The position numbers were made by a program, and so were the translations under genes. 64,000 bases of DNA from Annulohypoxylon bovei var. microspora (lineage: Eukaryota > Ascomycota > Sordariomycetes > Xylariales > Hypoxylaceae), in the NCBI GenBank assembly GCA_022836615.1, contig MU405275.1, positions 1-64,000 on the forward strand, read 5' to 3'. Under the pieces are notes generated by a model. The model ran no database searches, was not told the origin of the DNA, and saw only the letters and a list, made by a program, of their open reading frames with translations. Numbering within the stretch: the first letter of the stretch is position 1; each line of letters starts with the position of its first letter. Positions 1 to 11,599 of this stretch are shown here, in pieces.

Positions 1-720
1 CATTTTACTTTATTTATATAAATAAATAAAGTTAAGTCCTTAATCGGTTAAAAGGTTTTTTAAAAATGGTGTTTTCATTAATTAATAATTTTAAAGATTT
101 TTAAATATTCGGGATTTAATAATTATAATAACGGTTTTTTAATAAGTTTTTATTTTATAATTTTGGATTTAAATTTTATTATTTATTATATCGTTATTTC
201 TTTATTATTAATAAATTTAAAGTAAATACATTTTAGGAAAAAATTATTAATTAAAGTGGAAAGTTAATTAATTTATTTTTATAAAAGTATTTTATCGTTT
301 TTCATAAGATTTTCAAGGTTTTTCATGGTCCCCGAGTTAACTTATTTTTAAGAATTTTTAAAATATTTTTTTAAACTTTTAATTTAAAGATTACCGATTC
401 AAGCCCGATAAAAGATGTTAATGAATTAAAATCGGGAAGTTTTTATAAAAGAAATATTAAAAGTTTTTAAAAAAGCTTAGATATATTTTTTTTAAGTTTA
501 AAATATAATAAGAATTATTAATTAAAATAATAAATAATAAATAATTATATAAAATAAGGTTAAAAAACGATATATTAAAAGGTTGAATAAAGGTGTATTC
601 GATAAGTAATAATCGTATGTAATTTTATATATAACGGATTAAAAAGATAATTATTTAAGTGGGAGTTAATTAAACTTAAAATTAAGAAACGAAATTAAGA
701 TTTTTACATTTTAGTTTAAT
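1..720. repeat. LTR copy 1 (left, C-depleted)
   Basis: This aligns without obvious gaps to 6721-7440. Similarity stops abruptly after base 720 (T-rich here, ACGAATG in the other copy). By hand count, bases 1-300 contain 28 G and 12 C, and 5 of the 12 C are in CpG. The excess of G over C points to C-to-T change mainly on the plus strand. The true left end cannot be seen because the window begins inside or at the edge of the repeat. Confidence 0.85.
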
Positions 721-3700
721 TTTTTTTAAGAATTATGTTAATTATTTTTAATAAGTAATTTCGATATAAAAAAAAACGATAGTTATGGGTATTAAATGAA
801 AGAAAAGAAAAAAAACAACGTATATTTTAATTTAAATTTTCTTAGTTTTTTAATTATTATTAATATAATATATCTTGTATATATTATTAAGTGATTAAAC
901 GGTTATGGTTATTTAATACGAGAAGTTTTTTAACATTATTTTGTTCGTGTTGTTTTTTTATTAAGTGTTTTTAAGTTTCGATGGGGCTTATTTTTATGGT
1001 TTATTAATTAATTTTTAAACGTTATATTTGCGTTTCGTAATTATTTTAAGTTATTTAATTGATGAAAAAGTTTGGTTATAACCGATTATTTAATTTATTT
1101 TAATTGTTTTTTATTTAAGTATAAGGTATGGTTAAGTTTTTTATTTTTAAGGTATTTCTTTTATTTTTAAAGTATAAGTTATATATTATAATTAAAAGGA
1201 TTAAATTAAGGTAATTTTTAATAACACTTTTTTTTTTTTTTTTTTTTTTTTATTTTGCTTGGGGTATTTAAATGTTTTGGCTTTTTTTTTTTTTTTATCC
1301 TTTTGATTTTTTTAAGGGGCGATTTAATAGGTTCGAAAAGTTGATTAATGTTTGTTATTAATTAATTTGTGTTTTTAAAAGTATTATTATTTTTAAGGTT
1401 TTTTATTAATATATTAATTGAATTAATGAAAGTTAAGTAAAAGGTAATTAAGTAATTTTTAAGGAATTTTTTTTATAAGTAATTCGCGAAAATAATTAAC
1501 TTATTAACGATTAAGTGAATTATATATAAAACTTAATAACCGTAAGTTTATTTATTTTATTATTTAATTTTATTAAATTAAATCGTTTCGATTTTTTTTT
1601 TTAAAATTTTTTATTAAAGGTTTAAAGTATTTTAAGTATGGATTATTTGGTTTTAAATGTGGTTTATCTTGGAATTTTAACGGTTTAATAATAAATCGAT
1701 TATGTAAATGGTATCGTTATTTAAGTTTTAAATTATTAATATTTAATGTGGGGTTTTAAAATTATTTGTTTTAATATATTAATCGTTAAAAATGTTTATG
1801 TGTGTTATTAAAATAATGTGGGTAATTTTAGGTTTTTTAATGTTCGTAATGGTAATTAAACCGAAAGTTTTAAGGGCGGCGTTTTATAAGGTTTAAGGGA
1901 TATTTTTTTCGTAAATTAATTGGTTAATATTATTTAATGAAAGTTTTTAAATAATTTTAATCTTTAAAAATAATAAATATTAATTATTATAAAATTTGTA
2001 TATAGTTTTAATTAGTTTAAAAGTTAAGTAAGTTTTTTATTTCTTTTTTTAAATATTAAAGGGCGGTGGGATTTTAATTAATTGTTTTATCGTTATTTAA
2101 TTATTAAAGTTTAAGTTATTAAGTATAAGCTTTAAAATTAATTTACGGTTTAAGGTGTTTTATTAAGTATTACCGTGGATATTTTTTAAGAGCTTTAATT
2201 AATTAAGGTTTAAGTTTTTGCGATTTTTTTTAGATAAAGTGGCCATGATGTTCGTTTTTAAAGTTGTATGTAAATGGCGTATAAGGGTTAAATAATTAAG
2301 GTAATAAATATAAATTCGATGTAATTAAAAAAAAGATAATATAATTAAAAAGGTTTTAAAGTTATTTAAAAAAAAGGGATCGCGGTTATATGGTTTTTTA
2401 TAAAAAGTAATTTAATATTTTTGGAGAATTTAAGCATACGGTAAAGTTTAAGTTAAATTTAATTAATTATGTTATTGTATTTTCGATTTAGTAAGCGTTT
2501 TAATGTATGAACTTTTAATAATAATTATCGGTATAAAGTTTATTATTTTTTATTTTTTTAATGAATCTTTCCTTTTATTTTTTTTATTTTTTATTTCTTA
2601 TTATTAATTAACTTATATAATTTTTTCAGTTTAAAGTTATCGATTAATTAAAATGTTTTTATTTAAGATACGTAATTTTAACGAAGGTGAAAGTAATTAA
2701 TTAATTTATTTAATTAAAGTGGTTATTATAAAGTGGATTGTTTTTTTTTTTAAATCGTTTATTACGAAGTTTAGTTATATAATGATTGTTAAATTTTTTG
2801 AAGAATTTGAGTTATTAATAGTTAATAGTGATTAAGTTGAATAGATTTTTAAAGAAAGTGATAATTATGGCGTTAAAAAGAAGATTAATTATCATTTTAA
2901 ATAAAGGGTTATTAATGAAGTTATAATAAAAGTTGATCGTGGTTTTAAATGAAAAGAAAGTTATTATCGTTTTGGAAAAGTTAAAGCTTTAATATATAAC
3001 GTTGTTTTAAAGCCTTATTTCTTGTTTAAGCTAATTATGTATTTTGTAAATATCGATTTTAAGGGTATTTAAATGTTATGGGTTGAGAATAATGTTTTGA
3101 AAATAGTGAGGTTAAAGGTTAAATATTTTATTATAAATGTTGGTTTTTTTAAATGTTTTAATTAAGTGGTTAATAATGTTATTAGGTGTTAAAATATATG
3201 TTTTTTAATATTTTTAAAGGTGTTGTTATAAGGTGTTACGTTTATTAAAAAATTTTAAAGTTATTTTTTTAAAAGTTTATTGATTTTTAGTTGAATTATT
3301 ATTCGTTTATTATTAAATAACGTATTTTATAAGCTTTTTTTTTATACGTTAAAATTTAATAAAATGGTTTAATTAAAAAGTATATAGTTAATTTAATTAA
3401 AAATTACCGACGTGTGTGAAGGTTATTAATTTAATTATATAAATACCTTAACGTGGTTTTTTATTATTATTATAAGAAACGTTTTAAGTTATTAAATATT
3501 AAGAAATATATTAAAATGTGGCTTTTTTTTAATTGTTAATTAATATTAGGTAAGTTTAAAAGTATATGTGGTAATTGTTATTTTTTAATAAAAGATTCAA
3601 CGTGTTTTTTTTAAAACGATAGGTATAATTATTTGAAGGCCAGCGTTAATTAAGATTTTATTATTATTAAAGATTTTATTAAAAATAATTTTTCGATAAT

Positions 3701-6700
3701 AGTTAAAATAAGTGGTAAAGATTTAATTAAATAAGTGTTAAAGTTAAAAGAAACTTGGATTAGGTGTTATGTGTGGTTAACGGGTTAATATAATAAATGG
3801 TTAATAAAGGAAAAAAAAAAAATGTATTTAAAAACGAAGAAAAAAAAAAAAAAAAAAATATAAAAAAGATTTAAGAATGTAATTTAAAATAAAGTTAATA
3901 ATTATTTTCATCCGTTTTTTATAATATTATCTTTGGTTATAACGGGGTGTGTTTTTTTTAATTTTATTTTCGTTGTTATTTATAAAGTCGGTTTTTATAT
4001 AATTTTTTTCGTGGTTTTTTTTAATGGGTTTAAATGGTGGGGTTAATTAAGTTATTATTATTTTAATTAATTTCTTTATAAAGTCTTTAATCGTTTTTTA
4101 AATATTTATCTTTGAATGTAAATTGTTATTATAAGTGGCTGGGTATTTTAATTATTAAAGGTATTTTTTAAGGGGTAAATTTTTAGATTTTTGCGGTTAA
4201 TTTTTATGGTATATTTATTAACGATATAAGCAGCGTATTTTTTTAAGTGTGATTTTAATTGAGCCTTTTCGTATATTTATTTAATAATGTGTATTTTTAT
4301 TGGTTTTTTTTTTATTTTAATGTTTCGAGCGATATATTTAAGGATAATGTTTAATTAATTATTATTTAAGTTATATAAGCTTTATGTGTAAACTTTTTTT
4401 TCAACGTTATAATGCGTTACTTTTAATTGATTTATTTTTTATAATATAAGGTAATTAAATTAACGATGTTTATTTATTAAATTCGTTTAAAAGATTTTTT
4501 TATAAAATTAACATTACTTTAAAAAATATGGTTAAATTTAAGAATATCTTGGTTATTAAATGTATGGTTTACGGTGGTATAATTTAAGGTTATATAATTA
4601 TTAAGTTTTTATAATATTTATTAAAAAATAAGGATTCGGCGGTTATAATTAATGTTAATACCTTAATATAGGTATATTTTGAATTATTTTAACCTTATAA
4701 TGTAAGGATTTATTTTAATTAAATAATTTTTATAAATTTAATGTTAAAGTATTCATTTTGGAAATTATTTGAATTAAGTCTTAGGAATTGTTTTTTTAAT
4801 ATTAAAGTATTTAAATAAACTTTACAATAAAGGGCTTTTTAAAGGTGACTTTTTTAATTAAAGTATTCTAATTAAATTATTTAAACTTTTTAAAAAATAT
4901 ATATTATTTATTATTAATGGGTTTCGATTATTTACGATCGATTAACTCGACCTTTTAATTAACCCATTTATTAATTACCTTTTTAATTTTATTAAACTCA
5001 TATATTTTTAAATCTTTTAATAAAGTTTATTCGTTATACATAATATCCTTTAAAATGGATTTATTAATTTTAACGATAATTTTAAAAACGTATTCTTTCG
5101 GTGTTACTTAATAAATCTTAAACTTTTTTATTTTTTTAATCATAATTATAAAAATCATAATATAATTAATTAATTCGTAAAAAGATTCCAAAATATTTCT
5201 TATAATCATTTCATTAAATCGTTATATTTAAGATTTATATTATTTTAAATCACGAACCTTAAAGCCGTATAATAACGCCTTTTTAACCTTAACTTACATT
5301 ATTTTTTCATCGATAACGATTTTAACCTTTTGTTTTAAATTATAATTAATGGTTTATTTAAAAACTTCTTTAATTATACGTTTTTCATTTATATTATACC
5401 GTTTTAATTTATTTTTAATATTTTTTATCCAATTTTACACACCGGTATTATTAAATTTTAAGTGTAAATAAATAATTAGATTTAAGAAAGTAAAAACATA
5501 AAGCATTAAAACAAGCTTTGGATTAAAGGTTATAATAAACGGAATAATTATTAAATCTCTTAGATTAATATTTAAAAACATTTTAATTTTATTGCTTAAA
5601 AGGGGAATTAATTAACTTTTATAAATGCTTTTAATATACTTATAAATATCTTTTATGGCAATAAAGTTAATAAGCAATAAAAGAATAAATGTAATAATAT
5701 ATTTATTAAAATCTTTAAGTTTAAAGCTATTTTAATCGTTTTTAAAAGTAGGTATAAATTTGCTAAATATTAATTATTTTACAAGTTTAAGGGGCTATTA
5801 AAAGGTTTCAAAGATATATTAAATTCGAAGAATATTTATACTTTATTAAATTACAAGGTCGTTAATAATTTTTAAGCTTTCGATACGTCTTCGTTTTCGA
5901 ATAAAACTATTAATACTTTTAATAACACTCACATTATTATTAAAAAAATCATTAAAACTTTAATTAATTAAAAACATATCGATCGGCGTATTTTTAACAA
6001 TGGCGGCTTTAAAGGTTTTAACATTATTTAAACGTTGTTAATTAAGTTTATTAATACCGGAGGGATTTGAAATCGCGTGTAATGGTTATAATTAATTAAT
6101 TTAAAGGCAAATTTTTATTTAAAATATCGGGTTATAATGGATAAATTAAATATATTAAATTTTTAAGGTCGGTTTAAACTTAAATAATTATTATTAATTA
6201 TTTATAAAAGTTTTAATATTTTTAAAAAAAAGGGTTTAAAAGGGTGTAAACGTATTATGAATCTAATTTTCGTTTTATTAGTTATTATAAAATATTGGAA
6301 TTTAAGTATCCTTTTTCCCCGACGTGTATCGGTTTTTTTTAATTAAGGTTTTTTAAGTTTAAATTATTTGGATTTTAATTTAATACCGTTTTTTTTAATT
6401 ATAAATATTATTAAAAAAGTTAAATAGTATACGAAAGTTTATGTTAATTTTTATAATGGGGAATTTTATATTTAAGCCACGTAAATTTTAATTTAATAAA
6501 TCATTTTATTAATTAAGTTAATTAAATTATTAAAAGTGGTTTAAATAATAAAGTTAATTTAAATAATTATTAATAATTGTTTAATTAAACTAATATAATG
6601 CTTAAATTCTAACGGTTATAACATTAACATAAATGATAATTATTTTATATAATAACGGGTAATTATCGTTGTTTACGGCTTTAACGCTTTTTTTATATTA

Positions 6701-6720
6701 ATATTAAATAATAATTTAAC

Positions 6721-7440
6721 CATTTTACTTTATTTATATAAATAAATAAAGTTAAATCCTTAATCGGTTAAAAGGTTTTTTAAAAATGGTGTTTTCATTA
6801 ATTAATAATTTTAAAAATTTCCAAATATTTAAGATTTAATAATTATAATAACGGCTTTTCAATAAATTCTTATTTCGTAATTTCGAATTCAAATTTTATT
6901 ATTTATTATATCATCGTTTCTTTATTATTAATGAATTTAAAGTAAGTACATTTTAAGAAAAAATTATTAATTAAAATGAAAAATCAATTAATTCATTTTT
7001 ATAAAGATATTTTATCGTTTTTCATAAAATTTTCAAGGTTTTTCATAGTTTTTAAATTAACCCATTTTTAAGAATTCTTAAAATACCTTTTTAAACTTTT
7101 AATTTAAAAATTACCGGTTCGAACTTAACAAGGGATACCAATGAATTAAAACCGAAAGGTTCTTATAAAAAAAGCATTGGAAGCTTTTAAAAAAGCCTAA
7201 ATATATTTTTTTTAAATTTAAGATATAATAAAGATCGTTAATTAAAATAATAAATAATAAATAATCACATAAAATAAAATTAAAAAACAATATATTAAAA
7301 GGTTAAATAAAAGTATATTCGGTAAATAATAATTATATATAACTCCACATATAACGGATTAAAAAAATAATTATTTAAGTGGGAATTAATTAAGCTTAAA
7401 ATTAAAAAACAAAACCAAGATTTTTACATTTTAATTTAAT
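6721..7440. repeat. LTR copy 2 (right)
   Basis: Second copy of the 720-bp repeat. By hand count bases 6721-7020 hold 22 C and 21 G, against 12 C and 28 G in the matching part of copy 1. Many sites read A here and G in copy 1, or C here and T in copy 1, so this copy took more G-to-A change on the plus strand. Confidence 0.85.
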
Positions 7441-9765
7441 ACGAATGTTAATATTATGGTAAAAAATTATTTAAACGGTTAAAAAATTAATAAATACGCT
7501 TTTAACATTATAATGAAATTCGCTTTAAAATTTGCCGTTAATTTTATATTAAAAGAAAATAATCCTTTTTATTAAAAAAATAATATTCTTTAATATTAAT
7601 AAAACGATTTTATTATTTTTTTTTTTATATAATATAATTTATAAAATAATTTTATTATTTTAAACGAGGAAATATTTAATATTAATAATCCTTTAAAAAC
7701 CTTTATTAAACGAGAATTATATAAAAAATTAAAAACCATTTTATTAAATATTTAATAAAATAATATTTTATTAAATTTCGAAGAATTTTTTATTCCATAA
7801 AATTTACGATATTAAAAAAACGATTTTTTTATATGGGATTATTATTCCTTTATTCCCGATTAACTTCTTTTATTATTTAATATCGACGAAATAAGTATTT
7901 TATTATTATAATTATTTATATTTTTTTTTAAAAGTTAATTATTACCTTTTTTAAATGAAATAAACTTGGAGCGACCATTTAATTTTATTATTTTAATTTT
8001 ATATATATTATTATAAAAGCAATTATAAAATAATTTAAAGATATATAAATTAATACTTTTATTAATAAGAATTAAATAAACTTTAATATCGTTAACCCGA
8101 TTTTACCTTGCTTAAGTATTAATACGATTAGATTTATTATTAATATTAACTTTAAACGTAATTTTAAAAAAAAAAGGATTTTAACGAAATTTACGGGATT
8201 ATTTTTTATCATTATTATTTTTATTATTTTTATTATTTTTAAATTTATCGTTTTTTAACTTAAAAAAAAGCCTTGAAAATCCTGGAAATTTTACAACGGA
8301 AAACCTTGAAAAGAATTTTAAAGAAAAAAAAAGTTTAAACGAACCGAATTTATTAAAAAATAATTTAAATTAATTATTTTCTTTTTTAACATAAAAATCA
8401 AATATTTTATTTTTAACATTATAATTTTTTAAAGAATAAAGTTTTTCGGAAAAATTTATTTAATTTTTATTATTTCAAAATTTATTTAAATACGAAGAAC
8501 ATTAATATTTTTTTTTAAAATAAAACGAGAATTTTTTATTAAAATAAAATTTTTTATTAAAATAAAACGAAATTTTTATATTTAACATAAGCGTAACAAA
8601 TATTATAAATTAAACAAGGGCTGTTATTATGCCGGTAAATATTTTAAATGGTTAAATAATATTAAAATAAATAAAATAAATAAAATAAAAAGAATAAAAA
8701 AATAATCCGTTTTTTTTAAATCCGCTTTTTAAAAATTTATTTCTTTTTCTTTTAAATTTATTTCCCTTTGACTTTTTATAATTAATAAATAACTTAAGCT
8801 TAATTAATGACTTTTTTATTTAAATAATAAATGTTTTTTAAATATAACATATTAATTAAGCAAGTCACTTAATAATATATAAATAAAAATTAATATAAAT
8901 TAAATATTTTTATTTAAATTTAAATGAAACGTTATATAAAAAAATGGATTTTATAATAATAAAAAAATTTATATATTAAAAAAATGTTTATTTATTTATA
9001 AATAACGTGAAAAAGTATGTAATAATTGTTATATAAACGGATATAATTTATAAAAATTTCGTATAATTATTACGAAATAATGTTTAAAAATGGTGGACGA
9101 AAAAAGTTTTTTAAGATTTTAAAGCTTTTTATAATGGAAATTTCGAAAAGGTTTTTTAAGTTATTATTTTGCGTTTTAAAATGCCGATAACGGTGGCGTT
9201 AAAATAATTAAAAAACTTTAATTTTATTTACGAATTAAACCGCATCGCGACCGGAAAATTTATTCGTTTTTAAATAATAAATATTATACGGATTATAAAA
9301 GCAGCCGGAAAAAATTCTTTAATATAATAAATATTAAAAATATATAATTTAATTTATTTATTATTTAAATAATTTATGGTTCGGTTAAACGACACCGCCG
9401 GTTTTTTTTTAAATAATTAATTTTTTTATTTAAAAAAAAAATATTCGTATATAAAATTATTATTAAGTTATATTATTAATTATAAAATTTTAATAAAAAT
9501 ATATAAGCTTTTTTAATTATTAATTAAATGTTTATTAATTATTAATTATTTTAAGTTAATGTAATAATATTATAACGATTAATTTTATTAATTTCGACGG
9601 AATCGGTTTATAATTATTTCGAAAGTTTTATATTAAACTTATTATTATTTATTAAATTAATTTATTAAACCTTAATATCGTTAAATGTTTTAAAGGAAAT
9701 AACCGTAGATTTATATTTCGGAAAAATATATTAACGAAAAAATTCTTAACTTTAATTTAATTGGC
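7441..9765. other. RIP-mutated AT-rich DNA, no gene
   Basis: Very AT-rich sequence between the right LTR copy and the readable part of the second retroelement. Stops occur in all frames. It may contain the 5' LTR and gag of the chromovirus further right, but I found no matching downstream LTR by eye. From about 9,060 CpG dinucleotides become more frequent. Confidence 0.6.
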
Positions 9766-10047
9766 GTGGAAGTTTTAATTAACGCGGATTATGGTGCGGA
9801 AATAATTTCCTTTATGAAAATTAATCTTAATTTTAAAAAATATAAACGCCACGCGAAAGCGGATAATTTTTACGTGGACGAGGTAATGGTTCATTTAAGC
9901 GAGGACGGAACGGAAGCTCGTTTTAATACAAAGGTTATAACCGCGGAAATCCGCGAAGATAATTTTAAAAACGGCGATGAAATAAATGGATTTAAATTAA
10001 ATAAAACGAATAAACTTTTTAATATAATAATGAAGTTTTTATTATAA
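9766..10047 (+). pseudogene. Short open relic, possibly retroelement gag/protease
   Basis: This is the clearest surviving open frame in the first 18 kb (about 94 codons). The frame is open from about 9,709 and has no ATG at its start. The stretch is richer in CpG and G than its surroundings. The peptide has a weak aspartic-protease look: a hydrophobic strand followed by a D-x-G-A-E-like segment, and a C-terminal FNIIMKFLL that recalls the D-I-I-L-G-x-P-x-L end of Ty3-type proteases. The D-S/T-G triad is not clean. It lies upstream of, and in a different frame from, the chromovirus pol relic, with an unexplained gap of 1.5 kb. It is unlikely to be an expressed gene. Confidence 0.35.
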
Positions 10048-11599
10048 ATAATAATAATGAAAAAAATATTAAAAAAACAACGTTTTAAAATAATAATTAT
10101 TTTTTATTAAAATAATATTTAAATATAAAAGAAAAAGCTTTTATAATAAATAAATTAATAAAAATTAATAATAATATTTTTTATGTTACCGGACTTAAGG
10201 TTATAAAATTTAAAAAGGATAAAATTATATGTTAAAAATGCGAAGAAATATTTCCGTTAAAAAACATTTTTATGAAATATATATATATTAAAGTATATGT
10301 ATTAATAAAAAGCATAAAGAAATATTAATAATTAATCGTTGAAAATATTAAAAAAAAACCTTAAAATGTAAAAGCATTATATTAAAATGGAAACGAAAAT
10401 GGCTTCGTAAATTTTAAAAATGCGGAAACATTATACGATGAAATATTCGTTAAAACATTAATAAAGTTTAAAATTATAAAAGTTATTTTTAAATTATACT
10501 TTAAATAATATTTAAATAAAAGGTATATATATACGAATTTTAAAATACGGTTTTATGAATTATTAAAAGTTTAAATAATATACGGAAATATAAAAATTAA
10601 TGGAAAAATAATAAATAAATAATAATTAATAAATAATTATAAAAATTATAAAATCGAATATAAGAAAAGAAGTTATAAAGTAAAAAATGTTAATGGAAAA
10701 TTAATTTTTAAAGATTTAACGATTTTTTATTTATTAATATTAACGTAATATTAAAGAAAATTAATAAAAGTGTTAGTTTAAATTAAAGTATAAGTTAATG
10801 ATAATTTAAAATTAAATTTTTTATTAAAAATAAAATGGTTAAAATTATACGGAGTGATTATTAATTATTTTAAATGAATGATAATATTAAAATTTTATTA
10901 AAAAATGAATATTTTTATCGAAATTTATAAATTAATAAAATTTATTAATTATAAAGTGGTAACCCGTTAAAACGTAATAATATTACCATACATTTTAATT
11001 TTTTTATATATAAGTTATAAAGATTTATTTCGAACGGATGAATTTAATAACAAAAAAAAATACTTTTTCTTCGAAAATTTTTCAAAGATATTAAATATTA
11101 TTACTTTGGTAATAAATATAAAAATGGTTTTAATAGTAAATAATATTAATAAATTATTAAAAATCCACCGGAATTAAAAGATTAATAAAATTTATAACGT
11201 TAATAACGAAGGACGATTTAAAACGGATATTTTTATATTTTTTTTTAACGAATTTAATTTAACGAATAAGGTTATAAAAACGTTTATATCTTTATATGAA
11301 AATGAAAACTTAATAAAAGGGATTAAAGTTTAAAAAAAGGCTTAAAATATTAAAAAAAAATAAAAGGAAAATAAACTTTCATTAAGAATTTAAATAAAAA
11401 ACATTAATTTAAAATTAATTAAACCGGAAAACGTTCCATCCATATTAATAAAAGATAAAATATATGTATAATATACGAATAAAACCTACGCAAAAAAAAT
11501 AAAAACGATTTTAAAAAAGTATAACATATAAATAAAATATCGCATAATTTAAATGCTTAAAAATAAAAAAATGTAAATAAATTTTATATTAAATTAATA
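10048..11599. other. RIP-mutated spacer between relic frame and RT
   Basis: AT-rich and stop-filled on both strands. It probably codes for the linker between protease and reverse transcriptase of the same element, but nothing in it is recognisable beyond short lysine-rich stretches. Confidence 0.5.

Larger units (their letters stand above)
1..7440. mobile_element. Dead, RIP-mutated LTR retroelement
   Basis: A repeat at 1-720 recurs at 6721-7440, leaving a 6,000-bp interior, which is the layout of an LTR retrotransposon. The left end may lie outside the window. The interior is extremely AT-rich and has no usable open frame. Between about 4,900 and 5,400 a minus-strand frame is readable through several stops and looks lysine-rich and protein-like, so the element may run on the minus strand with 6721-7440 as its 5' LTR. 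I could not find reverse transcriptase or integrase motifs, so I do not assign it to Gypsy or Copia. The two LTR copies differ by transitions only where I compared them, as expected for RIP (repeat-induced point mutation). Confidence 0.7.
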
